Assembly (NCBI RefSeq): GCF_038405225.1
Contig: NZ_CP151657.1
Span: 3,224,001 to 3,288,000, forward strand
Length of the DNA: 64,000 nucleotides
From: Arthrobacter citreus
GTDB lineage: Bacteria > Actinomycetota > Actinomycetes > Actinomycetales > Micrococcaceae
Direction: 5' to 3'
Shown: one piece after another, positions 56,385-63,995 of the stretch
Numbering within the stretch: the first letter of the stretch is position 1
How the letters are laid out: each line of letters opens with the position of its first letter
Translations under genes and position numbers: made by a program
Notes under the pieces: generated by a model
The model's database searches: none
The model's input: the letters and a program-made list of their open reading frames with translations, nothing else
Told to the model about the DNA's origin: nothing

Positions 56385-56761
56385 CCCCCGCCGCCCCGTC
56401 AGGGGTGCCGAAACCGGCCGAACAGCCGCAGCCTGAAGGCAGCCCGGCGTCAGCCGCGGGCGACTGCGGAGGCTGTCCTGCCGGCTCCCCGCCCGATCCG
56501 GTGCCCGGTGAGGCCCGGCCCGCGGCTTCGGTGGTGGCCTGCCCCAATGGGCCGCTCCTGATTCGGGGCGATTTCGAGATTGTCACCCCTGACGGAATTC
56601 CCCTTCCGAGGGACCGGGAAACTGTTGCCCTGTGCCGGTGCGGCGGATCCGCGATTAAGCCGTACTGCGACGGAACGCACAAGCTGATGAAATTCGACAC
56701 CTCGCGGCGCCGCCCGGTGCCGCCCGCCGTCGTCGAACGCAGCAGCGACGCCGCATCCTGA
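56381..56761 (+). CDS. CDGSH iron-sulfur protein
   Basis: A 126-residue protein with one CDGSH domain: C85 and C87 (LCRCGG), then C96 and H100 (PYCDGTH), the 3Cys-1His ligand set of a [2Fe-2S] cluster. The N-terminal 50 residues are Pro/Gly/Ala-rich and hold an extra C29-x2-C32 pair and C54. The GTG start at 56381 overlaps the preceding stop by 4 bases. It is likely to pass electrons to or from the adjacent metal enzyme; this is inference from gene coupling. A terminator follows for the opposite strand. Confidence 0.88.
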   Translation: MTPAAPSGVPKPAEQPQPEGSPASAAGDCGGCPAGSPPDPVPGEARPAASVVACPNGPLLIRGDFEIVTPDGIPLPRDRETVALCRCGGSAIKPYCDGTHKLMKFDTSRRRPVPPAVVERSSDAAS

Positions 56762-56789
56762 CAAAACCGGGCAAAACCGGGCAAAAGAA

Positions 56790-56819
56790 AAGCACCCCGG
56801 TCCTCAGACCGGGGTGCTT
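56790..56819 (-). terminator. intrinsic terminator downstream of tRNA-Lys
   Basis: A perfect 13-bp stem (AAGCACCCCGGTC, 56790-56802, with 56807-56819) and CTCA loop. On the minus strand it is followed by TTTCTTTT. It also stands behind the CDGSH gene on the plus strand but lacks U residues there. Confidence 0.8.
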
Positions 56820-56867
56820 CCAATGTGCCGGGTTATCCACTTCCGGATAACCGGCCCCATTCCAGGG

Positions 56868-56940
56868 TGGGCCCTGTGGGGCTCGAACCCACGACCCACG
56901 GATTAAAAGTCCGATGCTCTACCAACTGAGCTAAAGGCCC
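56868..56940 (-). tRNA. tRNA-Lys (anticodon TTT)
   Basis: Minus strand, acceptor GGGCCTT with AGGGCCC, D-arm AGCTCAGTTGGTAGAGC, anticodon loop CTTTTAA giving TTT, T-loop GGTTCGAGCCC. CCA is not encoded. Single tRNA gene with its terminator about 50 nt downstream. Confidence 0.94.
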
Positions 56941-57174
56941 CCCGCCGTATCGGGACGGCTGTCCAGCCCGGTATTCCAGGGGTTTTCCGGCAGGAAAAGC
57001 CCCGGGAAACTGATGCCGGTCAAGCCGCCGACGAATCGACTTCTCCACTTTATCGCACGAGGGACGCATCTCACGAAACCGTGCCGCACTCTTTGTGATT
57101 CGCGCGTCCGTGCACTGTTGGAAGGCATGGCCTTCGGTGCCGGGCCCGCCTCGACGCCTGTTCCCGCTGCGGAG

Positions 57175-57180
57175 TATTCT
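57175..57180 (+). promoter_or_regulatory. -10 box of a probable leaderless mRNA (hypothetical gene at 57187)
   Basis: TATTCT, 6 nt, then ATG 57187. No Shine-Dalgarno sequence. Confidence 0.5.
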
Positions 57181-57186
57181 CAAATT

Positions 57187-57831
57187 ATGAGTGAGTCGAA
57201 TTCCATGCCGCCACGGCATCACAAGCCCAAGCTGTACGCTCCGCTGGATTTCGCCAACTTCCCCGGAGGCGCGGATCCTGCCCGGGTCTCCGAAGCTGCC
57301 CATCTGGCCGCGCAGGCCCTGGTTCATCACGGGCGGGAGAGCGATGATCCGGAGATCACCCGCCGTCTGGTCAAGCTCGCCGACAAACAGGGGCTTGAAT
57401 CCATTGCTGAGCTGTGGGCGGAAAGCCCTCCCCGCTCGCTGCCCGGAGCCCTGTGGCGCCTCTACGCCCTCCGCGCAGCGACACAGCAGAATCCGGAGCG
57501 TGTCGCCGCGTACTACGCGGCGGGCAAGGATGTTGCACAGGTATCCAAGGTTGTGGCCGGGGTCGCAGAGCCCCTGGGTGCCGACGAGGTCAAAGCCATG
57601 GCCGACACCATCCTCTCGGGAGCCTTTGAGGGCGACTTTGATGTGGCTCTGGAACGGTTTGCCGCGTTCTGCCGCGTGGTGGCCCTCGGGCAGACCCATC
57701 ATGCGGATTCCGCGGAGACCGGGAGCACCGGAACTGCCACCCAGCTGACCCGTAATGCGCGCCAGCTCGTGAAAACGGCGGAGGACCTTGAACACTCCGC
57801 TGCCGCCTGGCGGCGGGGAGAGCTGGACTAG
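57187..57831 (+). CDS. conserved actinobacterial helical hypothetical protein
   Basis: A 214-residue soluble, mostly helical protein. The N-terminus is basic (MPPRHHKPKLYAPLDF). Conserved-looking blocks are LVKLADKQGLESIAELWAESPPRSLPGALWRLY and YYAAGKDVAQVSKVVAGVAEPLG (in parts), and the C-terminal helix reads TRNARQLVKTAEDLEHSAAAWRRGE. It resembles a widespread actinobacterial protein without assigned function. No catalytic or nucleic-acid motif is certain. ATG 57187 sits 6 nt after TATTCT. It is monocistronic, downstream of and opposite to tRNA-Lys. Confidence 0.72.
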   Translation: MSESNSMPPRHHKPKLYAPLDFANFPGGADPARVSEAAHLAAQALVHHGRESDDPEITRRLVKLADKQGLESIAELWAESPPRSLPGALWRLYALRAATQQNPERVAAYYAAGKDVAQVSKVVAGVAEPLGADEVKAMADTILSGAFEGDFDVALERFAAFCRVVALGQTHHADSAETGSTGTATQLTRNARQLVKTAEDLEHSAAAWRRGELD

Positions 57832-57993
57832 GCCCGCCGGAGCTCATGTTGACATCGCCGGCCAAGAGTAGAAAACTGAAATTGGTGTCGGACTGCGGAA
57901 CCCCCGGGCTTCAACTTAGAGCCGCTTCGAGCGGCCTTCCGCCGAGAGGCGCTCCCGGTCCGGCACCGCTTTTGTGTCTTCCCGCCCAGCCGA

Positions 57994-57999
57994 TAATCT
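57994..57999 (+). promoter_or_regulatory. -10 box of a probable leaderless upstream ORF (DUF47-pit operon)
   Basis: TAATCT, 7 nt, then the GTG at 58007. The overlapping GATAAT at 57992-57997 is an alternative reading of the same box. A TTGACA at 57849-57854 upstream has no well-spaced -10. Confidence 0.45.
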
Positions 58000-58006
58000 T
58001 AGGCGC

Positions 58007-58063
58007 GTGACCTACTTCATGCAGGGCCGGTACAGCATTCAATCTTCCCGGATTACCCAGTGA
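58007..58063 (+). CDS. 18-codon leaderless upstream ORF coupled to the DUF47 gene
   Basis: GTG 58007 opens a frame encoding MTYFMQGRYSIQSSRITQ and stopping at TGA 58061-58063, which overlaps the DUF47 GTG (GTGA). No Shine-Dalgarno sits before either start, but a TAATCT box lies 7 nt before this one. The ribosome would initiate at the transcript 5' end and restart on DUF47. There is no expression evidence. Confidence 0.5.
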   Translation: MTYFMQGRYSIQSSRITQ

Positions 58064-58677
58064 GGCTGCGGCTTTTCCCTCAGGAAAACGCCGGGCTTGA
58101 GCTGCTTTCCAAGATGGGAAGCGTGCTGGCACGCGGCGTGGGAACCCTTTCCGAGGTTCTCGGAGCAGACCCGGAGGACTACGGACGCCTCGCTGAGCAG
58201 ATGCATCAGCTGGAGGCCGAATCCACTGATCTGCATTTTGCCCTGATGACCCAGATGCGCTCCAGCTTCATCAATCCCCTGCCGCGTGAGGATCTTTATG
58301 GTCTATCACTCATTCTGATGTCGGCCATGGAGAATCTGGACGCCGCCGCTGAAGTGGCGACCCTGTACCGGCTCACCGGCATCTCGGGCCGCGCCTCCGA
58401 ACAGCTCGAAGTCATTGGACGGCAGTCGGAGCTGACGGTCGCCGCGATGCGCCGGCTGGCATCCCTTGAAGACCTCGATGATTACTGGATTGAAATGCTG
58501 AGGTTGTCCAAGCGGGCCGAACGCATCCACCGCATTTGGGTCTCCGAACTCCTTCGCGACCACAAACCGCTGAGTTATGCCCGCCACCGCGACCTTGCCG
58601 AGCAGCTGGCCGGCGCCGCTACGCAGCTTCGCCGGTGCGCAACGGCAGTGGGCGGCATCCTGGTCCGGGAATCCTAG
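58060..58677 (+). CDS. DUF47 (PhoU-like) phosphate transport accessory protein
   Basis: A 205-residue helical-bundle protein of DUF47, a PhoU-like fold. Blocks are MRLRLFPQENAGLELLSKMG, SSFINPLPREDLYGLSLILMSAMENLDAAAE and RLSKRAERIHRIWVSELL (in parts). It is encoded directly before the Pit permease, the usual arrangement of DUF47-Pit systems, and probably controls it. The GTG at 58060 overlaps the stop of an 18-codon upstream ORF, and the gene lacks its own Shine-Dalgarno. Pit starts on the next base after its stop. Confidence 0.88.
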   Translation: MRLRLFPQENAGLELLSKMGSVLARGVGTLSEVLGADPEDYGRLAEQMHQLEAESTDLHFALMTQMRSSFINPLPREDLYGLSLILMSAMENLDAAAEVATLYRLTGISGRASEQLEVIGRQSELTVAAMRRLASLEDLDDYWIEMLRLSKRAERIHRIWVSELLRDHKPLSYARHRDLAEQLAGAATQLRRCATAVGGILVRES

Positions 58678-59688
58678 GTGGAGCCGTTCCTGCTGGCCGC
58701 CGTCGTGCTTTTTGCCGGAGCCTACGCGTTCATCAACGGCTTCCACGACGTTTCCAACTCCGTCACCACCTCCGTCCGCACGCGCGCCCTGACGCCAACG
58801 GTCGCCGTCATCCTGGCCGCCGTCTTCAACCTGACCGGCGCACTGCTCAGCACAGCCCTTGCCCTGGTGCTGGCTGACCGCTTCATCCAGCTGCCCGAAG
58901 GAACCTCGGGGCTCGGCATCCTGATCGCCGGGCTGCTGGCCGCGTCCGGCTGGGGCGTGTGGACTTGGTGGCGGCGCATGCCATCCTCCTCCACACACGC
59001 CCTGGTGGGCGGCATCGTGGGCTCGGGCGCGGCTTCCACGCTGGTGGGAGGGCCCAACATCGCCGAGTCCTATCAGGTGCTGCTGCAGCAGATTGTCCTG
59101 CCGCTGCTGCTCTCCCCCGTGGTGGCCTTTGTCCTGGCCTACCTGCTGGTTTTTCCCACCACCTGGCTCATGCGTTACAGCTCGCCGCGCCGCGGCGATG
59201 CCGGAAACCGGATTGCCCAGTCAGTGTTCACATCGGCGTTTTCACTTGGCCACGGCATGCAGGACGGGCAGCGGACCATGGCCGTGATTGTCCTGGCCCT
59301 GGTGGCTGCCGGCTACTCCTCAGACGCCGGGATACCGCTCTGGGTGCAGGTCTTCGCCGGCACCGCGCTGGCCGCCGGCAGCCTCTTCGGCGGCTGGCGG
59401 ATCAGCCACACGCTGGGTAACCGCCTGGTGCGCATGGACCCGCTGCGCGGCATGAGCGCGACGGCGGTCAGCTCCTCCATGCTGTTCATGGGTGCCCTGT
59501 GGCTGCAGATTCCGCTCTCCAGCACCCAGACCATGACATCGGCCATCGTGGGCGCCGGCGCCAACCAGAGGTTTTCCACGGTCCGTTTCATTCCGCTGCG
59601 GGAGATCCTGGTGACGTGGCTGACAACGGCACCGGCCACTGCAGTGCTCGGCGGGATCCTCTTCCTGGCGCTCAGCCCGATGCTGTAA
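58678..59688 (+). CDS. pit: low-affinity inorganic phosphate transporter (Pit family)
   Basis: A 336-residue proton-phosphate symporter with about ten membrane segments. Both copies of the Pit signature are present: FINGFHDVSNSVTTSVRT near the N-terminus (GFHDxxN) and FSLGHGMQDGQRTMAVIVLAL in the second half (GHGxxD). The MPSSSTHALVGGIVGSG and PLSSTQTMTSAIVGAG pore motifs also match. GTG 58678 directly follows the DUF47 stop. It ends at a strong terminator facing the Pst operon. Confidence 0.94.
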   Translation: MEPFLLAAVVLFAGAYAFINGFHDVSNSVTTSVRTRALTPTVAVILAAVFNLTGALLSTALALVLADRFIQLPEGTSGLGILIAGLLAASGWGVWTWWRRMPSSSTHALVGGIVGSGAASTLVGGPNIAESYQVLLQQIVLPLLLSPVVAFVLAYLLVFPTTWLMRYSSPRRGDAGNRIAQSVFTSAFSLGHGMQDGQRTMAVIVLALVAAGYSSDAGIPLWVQVFAGTALAAGSLFGGWRISHTLGNRLVRMDPLRGMSATAVSSSMLFMGALWLQIPLSSTQTMTSAIVGAGANQRFSTVRFIPLREILVTWLTTAPATAVLGGILFLALSPML

Positions 59689-59694
59689 AAACAC

Positions 59695-59740
59695 AAAACG
59701 CCCCCGGATCCCGGCATGCACCAGGATCCGGGGGCGTTTT
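59695..59740. terminator. bidirectional intrinsic terminator between pit and pstB
   Basis: A perfect 17-bp stem (59695-59711 with 59724-59740; core ACGCCCCCGGATCC) with a 12-nt loop and U-tracts on both strands. It separates the two phosphate import systems. Confidence 0.9.
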
Positions 59741-59752
59741 AGCGCACCGGGT

Positions 59753-60532
59753 TTATCCGAAGCGGCCGGAGACGTAGTCCTCGGTGGCTTTCTGGGCCGG
59801 GTTGCTGAAGATCACCGGGGTGTCGGCGTATTCGATCAGCTTGCCCGGCTTGCCGGTGCCGGCAATGTTGAAGAACGCCGTCTTGTCCGAAACCCGGGCG
59901 GCCTGCTGCATGTTGTGCGTCACGATGACCACCGTGTACTCGCTCTTGAGCTCCTCGATCAGGTCCTCAATGGCGAGGGTGGAAATCGGGTCCAGGGCCG
60001 AGCACGGCTCGTCCATCAGAATGACTTCCGGGGACACGGCAATGGCGCGGGCGATGCACAGGCGCTGCTGCTGACCGCCGGAAAGGCCGGAACCCGGCTT
60101 GTCCAGGCGGTCCCGGACTTCCTTCCACAGGTTTGCTCCGGTGAGGGACTTCTCCACCAGGTCATCGGCGTCGGACTTGGAAATGCGCCTGTTGTTCAGC
60201 TTCACGCCGGCCAGCACGTTGTCCCGGATGGACATGGTGGGGAACGGGTTGGGCCGCTGGAACACCATGCCAATGTGGCTGCGGACGGTCACGGGGTCCA
60301 CTCCCGGGCCGTAGAGGTTTTCGCCGTCCAGCAGGACCTCGCCCTCCACCCGTGCACCGGGCAGAACTTCGTGCATCCGGTTCAGTGTGCGCAGGAACGT
60401 TGACTTGCCGCAGCCGGAGGGGCCGATGAAGGCGGTGACGGACTTCGCCTCAATGTTGATGTTGACGTTTTCTACGGCCAGGAAGTCGCCGTAGTAGACG
60501 TTGAGGTCCTTGACGTCGATTCGCTTGGACAT
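59753..60532 (-). CDS. pstB: phosphate ABC transporter ATP-binding protein
   Basis: A 259-residue ATPase of the high-affinity phosphate importer. Walker A is GPSGCGKST, the Q-loop region [17 protein letters not shown] is PstB-typical, the signature is [12 protein letters not shown], Walker [14 protein letters not shown] and the H-loop [15 protein letters not shown] lies before ATG 60532. Last gene of pstS-pstC-pstA-pstB; no phoU gene follows, as the unit ends at the terminator shared with pit. Confidence 0.97.
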   Translation of the reverse strand: MSKRIDVKDLNVYYGDFLAVENVNINIEAKSVTAFIGPSGCGKSTFLRTLNRMHEVLPGARVEGEVLLDGENLYGPGVDPVTVRSHIGMVFQRPNPFPTMSIRDNVLAGVKLNNRRISKSDADDLVEKSLTGANLWKEVRDRLDKPGSGLSGGQQQRLCIARAIAVSPEVILMDEPCSALDPISTLAIEDLIEELKSEYTVVIVTHNMQQAARVSDKTAFFNIAGTGKPGKLIEYADTPVIFSNPAQKATEDYVSGRFG

Positions 60533-60607
60533 GTGTTTCCTTCTGTTCGAAAATTCTCGGAAGCAGGGCCGGCGCTTGCGCCCGCGCCTGCCGCGGTACG
60601 GCTTTTG

Positions 60608-61711
60608 TCAGCGGCCGGTCTTGGGCGCGAAGAGGCGGGCGATCAGGCGGGCACCCAGGTTCAGGAGCATCACCATGATGATCAGCAGAAGCGCGGCCGC
60701 CCAGGCACGCTGGGTGCTGGGGTCCGTGTTGGTGGGCGATGTGGGGCTCATCAGCTGCCGGTAAATGTATGTGGGCAGCGTGGTCATCCAGCCGGCGAAC
60801 ACGTTCATGTTGATGGTGTTCACGAAACCGGCGGTCACCAGCAGTGGAGCCGTCTCGCCGATGACCCGGGCGATGGCCAGGGTTACACCCGAGGCAATGC
60901 CGGAGATCGCCGTCGGCACCACGACTTTGAGGATGGTCCGCCATTTGCGCACGCCCAGGGCATAGGCGGCTTCACGGAGCTCGTTGGGAACGATCTTGAG
61001 CATTTCCTCGGTGGAACGCACCACCACCGGAATCATCAGGACCGACAGCGCGACGGCGGCCACGAATCCGGTCCGCACGCCGGGGCCGAAGACCAGTCCG
61101 AAGAAGGCGGCGGCGAAGAGCCCGGCCACAATGGAGGGGATACCGGTCATGACGTCCACAAAGAAGGTGATGGCGCGGGACAGCGGGCCTCCGTGGCTGT
61201 ACTCCACCAGGTAGACGGCGGTCAGCAGGCCGATCGGCACGGAGATGATGGTGGCCCAGAGTGTGATCAGCAGGGTGCCCACGATGCCGTGGTACGCCCC
61301 GCCGAGCACGGGGCTGTCGTTCTGGACGCTGTTGTTGTCCACGGCTCCGGTCATGCCGCCCATGGAGGTGAACAGGAAGTCCGGGCTCAGTCCGGCAAGC
61401 CCCTTGGACAGAACGGTGAAGATCACCGAGATCAGCGGCACCAGGGCCAGCAGGAAGGATCCGCAGACCAGATAGGTGGCAAACCGGTCCACGGCGCGGC
61501 GGCGGCCCTCCACGGCTGCGGTGACGCCGGTGGCTCCCGCCACGAAGATCAGGGCGGTGAAGATGGTGAAGCTGGCAATGCCGAAGCCGATCAGGGCCGA
61601 CAGTGCCGCGCCGAGGATGAGCGCTGCGCCGAAGGCAACCCCCACTGCGTAGCGGGGCAGCCGGTTTTTGGTCAGCGTGGCCGGACGGCGGCTGAGTGTT
61701 TGTGTCTGCAT
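60608..61711 (-). CDS. pstA: phosphate ABC transporter permease PstA
   Basis: A 367-residue permease with an extra N-terminal membrane region (two helices within residues about 20-70) before the conserved six-helix core. The EAA loop is ELREAAYALGVRKWRTIL, and IGETAPLLVTAGFVN marks PstA. The N-terminal extension is common in actinobacterial PstA. Its ATG overlaps the pstC stop by one base (TGATG). It forms the membrane channel with PstC. Confidence 0.95.
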   Translation of the reverse strand: MQTQTLSRRPATLTKNRLPRYAVGVAFGAALILGAALSALIGFGIASFTIFTALIFVAGATGVTAAVEGRRRAVDRFATYLVCGSFLLALVPLISVIFTVLSKGLAGLSPDFLFTSMGGMTGAVDNNSVQNDSPVLGGAYHGIVGTLLITLWATIISVPIGLLTAVYLVEYSHGGPLSRAITFFVDVMTGIPSIVAGLFAAAFFGLVFGPGVRTGFVAAVALSVLMIPVVVRSTEEMLKIVPNELREAAYALGVRKWRTILKVVVPTAISGIASGVTLAIARVIGETAPLLVTAGFVNTINMNVFAGWMTTLPTYIYRQLMSPTSPTNTDPSTQRAWAAALLLIIMVMLLNLGARLIARLFAPKTGR

Positions 61712-62643
61712 CAGTTGGCTCCGGAGAATTCTTTATGGCGGCTGATGATCCAGCGCGCAATCACGTTCACGGCCAGGGTGATCAGGAACAGCACCAGGCC
61801 GGCGGCAATCAGCTCGGACAGGCGCAGGCCGTAGGCCTCGGGGAAGTTCAGGGCAATTTCGGCCGCGATGGTCTGGTTTCCCGGACGGATCAGGCTGGCG
61901 ATCAGGCCACCGGAGGACAGCACCAGGGCCACCGCCATGGTTTCGCCCAGGGCCCGGCCCAGTCCCAGCATGACGGCGCTGATGACGCCCGGCCGGGCGA
62001 AGGGGAACACCGCCATCCGGATCATTTCCCAGCGGGTGGCACCCATGGCGAGGGCGGCTTCCTCATGCAGCTTCGGGGTTTGCAGGAAGATCTCACGGGT
62101 CAGTGATGTGATGATCGGAAGCACCATGACGGACAGCACAATTCCGGCGGTCAGAATGGTCTTTCCGGTCTGGCTGGCCGGACCGGCGAAAATCGGGATC
62201 CAGCCGACGTTCTCCGCAAGCCACGTGTACGGTCCCACCAGGGCCGGCGCAAGGACCATCATGCCCCAGGCGCCGTAGACCACTGACGGAATGGCAGCCA
62301 GCAGGTCAATCAGGTAACCAAAGCCCTGCGCCATGCGGCGCGGTGCGTAGTGCGAGATGTAGAGTGCGACGCCGATGCCCACCGGGGTTGCGATGGCCAG
62401 GGCGATCGCTGCGGCTATCACGGTACCGATGACCAGGGGCCAAATGTAGGTGAAGAAACCCTCTCCGCCGCTGATGTCCGCGGAGTCTGCGGTGAATGTG
62501 GGCAGGGCCTGCCAGAGCAGGAAAACTGCCACGGAAAACAGGACGAGCAGGATCAGGCAGCCGGCCAGGAGCGTGATGCCGGAGAAGACCTTGTCTCCGG
62601 CACGGCCGGCTCCGCCGGTACCTTCTATGGACTTGCTGGACAC
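61711..62643 (-). CDS. pstC: phosphate ABC transporter permease PstC
   Basis: A 310-residue permease with six membrane helices. The first follows a Gly-rich cytoplasmic N-terminus (KSIEGTGGAGRAGDK). The EAA loop is HEEAALAMGATRWEMIRM, and LGRALGETMAVALVL is the PstC marker. GTG 62643 follows GAAGGG. It pairs with PstA. It is separated from pstS by 221 nt containing a hairpin, so its level may be lower than that of PstS. Confidence 0.95.
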   Translation of the reverse strand: MSSKSIEGTGGAGRAGDKVFSGITLLAGCLILLVLFSVAVFLLWQALPTFTADSADISGGEGFFTYIWPLVIGTVIAAAIALAIATPVGIGVALYISHYAPRRMAQGFGYLIDLLAAIPSVVYGAWGMMVLAPALVGPYTWLAENVGWIPIFAGPASQTGKTILTAGIVLSVMVLPIITSLTREIFLQTPKLHEEAALAMGATRWEMIRMAVFPFARPGVISAVMLGLGRALGETMAVALVLSSGGLIASLIRPGNQTIAAEIALNFPEAYGLRLSELIAAGLVLFLITLAVNVIARWIISRHKEFSGAN

Positions 62644-62773
62644 TGCACTACCCTTCGGTTCTTCACTGGCATCTACTTAAACACTCTACTGACCCTGCGC
62701 CGGTTCCCAGTCCGGGCCGTGAAGCACTCCTCACCACCGGACCGGCTGCGGACGCCGCGCACAGCATGTCTTC

Positions 62774-62810
62774 CGGTGCCGCCGGTTCCTGCACGGGACC
62801 GGCGGCACCG
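62774..62810 (-). terminator. hairpin between pstS and pstC (attenuator candidate)
   Basis: A perfect 13-bp stem CGGTGCCGCCGGT (62774-62786) with 62798-62810 and an 11-nt loop, about 55 nt past the pstS stop. No U-tract follows on the minus strand, so partial termination or 3'-end stabilisation of pstS mRNA is more likely than full termination. Confidence 0.5.
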
Positions 62811-62864
62811 CAGGATCTGCGGTACCGCCTTTACTGTCATGCCGGTTTTATTGTCCTGCCCGAA

Positions 62865-63995
62865 TCACTTCTGCAGGACGGTGATGCCCTCGAGCGCCGT
62901 TACTGCCTTCTCCCGCAGCGCCTCCGAGAGAGGTGCGTTTCCTGCTGCGTCCTGGGCGGCGGCCTGTCCTTCTTCGCTCACGACGTACTCGCCGAAGGCC
63001 TTCACCAGGTCAACCGTTTCAGCGTTCTCGTAGCCGGTGCAGTAGACGTGGTAGGACACCAGGACCAGCGGGTAGGCGCCGGATTCCGTTGTGTCGCGGT
63101 CCAGCTCCATGGCCATGTCGCCGTCCGGGCGGCCCTCGCCCGTCACGGGGGTGGAGGCCTCGACGGCCTTGGAAGCGGCTTCCGAGCTAAGTGCCACGTA
63201 GTCGCTGCCCACCAGGACGCTGACCGTGCCCAGGTCGCCTGCTGCAGAAGCGTCGGCGTAGGTGACCGCACCCTCGGTGGAGGTCACCAGGGACACGACG
63301 CCGCCGGTGCCGGAGGCGTTCTCGCCATTGCCGATTTCCGCAGGCCATTCACCGGAGGCCTTGTCCGTCCAGGCGTCCGGTGCGGCGGCAGCAAGGTATT
63401 CGGTGAAGTTCTTCGTGGTACCGGACTCGTCGCCGCGGTGCACGGGGGTGACCGGGGTGGAGGGCAGCTCCACGCCGGGATTGGCTTCGCTGATGGCCGG
63501 GTCATTCCATGCCGTGATCTCGCCGCGGAAAATCTTCGCAATGGTGGTGGCATCCAGGTTCAGCTCGTCGACGCCGGGCAGGTTGAAGGCCACGGCGATC
63601 GGTGAAATGTACGCGGGAATGTGCAGGGCGCCCTCGGGGCCGCAGACCGCAGCGGCCGCGGCAACCTCTTCCTCGTCCAGGTAGGCGTCGGAGCCGGCGA
63701 ACTGCACGCCGCCGGCCAGCAGCGCTTCCCGGCCGGCGCCTGAGCCGTCCGCTGAGTACTGCACTGATGCTCCCGGGTTCGCTTCGCCGAACCCGGCAAT
63801 CCAGGCCTGCATGGCGGAATCCTGGGAGGATGCTCCGGCGCCGGACAGGGTTCCGGTGACGGTGCTTTCCGATGAGGAGGAGGACTGGGTGCCGCCGGCG
63901 GGAGCCGTTGCACTGTCGCTGCCGCAGGCAGTGAGAGTGAGGGCTGCTGCCGACAGGAGGACGGCTGCAGTACTGAATTTTCCAGAAACCAACAC
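62865..63995 (-). CDS. pstS: phosphate ABC transporter substrate-binding lipoprotein PstS
   Basis: A 376-residue phosphate-binding lipoprotein. The signal peptide ends in lipobox LTACG, then a Ser-rich linker. Phosphate-contacting loops are TLSGAGASSQDSAMQAW, QFAGSDAYLDEEE and VHRGDESGTTKNFTEYL. A GTG start is at 63995, but the frame stays open to the window edge, so the true start may lie outside. It heads the pst operon; its promoter and any PHO box are not in view. Confidence 0.94.
   Translation of the reverse strand: MLVSGKFSTAAVLLSAAALTLTACGSDSATAPAGGTQSSSSSESTVTGTLSGAGASSQDSAMQAWIAGFGEANPGASVQYSADGSGAGREALLAGGVQFAGSDAYLDEEEVAAAAAVCGPEGALHIPAYISPIAVAFNLPGVDELNLDATTIAKIFRGEITAWNDPAISEANPGVELPSTPVTPVHRGDESGTTKNFTEYLAAAAPDAWTDKASGEWPAEIGNGENASGTGGVVSLVTSTEGAVTYADASAAGDLGTVSVLVGSDYVALSSEAASKAVEASTPVTGEGRPDGDMAMELDRDTTESGAYPLVLVSYHVYCTGYENAETVDLVKAFGEYVVSEEGQAAAQDAAGNAPLSEALREKAVTALEGITVLQK

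Noticed and set aside
56828-56852. Hairpin CCGGGTTATCC/GGATAACCGG between the terminator and tRNA-Lys
   Set aside because: Imperfect (one bulged G), without U-tract; probably the tRNA 3' trailer rather than a second terminator.
57849-57877. TTGACA-based promoter upstream of the DUF47 operon
   Set aside because: The -35 is perfect, but no acceptable -10 lies 16-18 nt downstream; the TAATCT box at 57994 is a better candidate.
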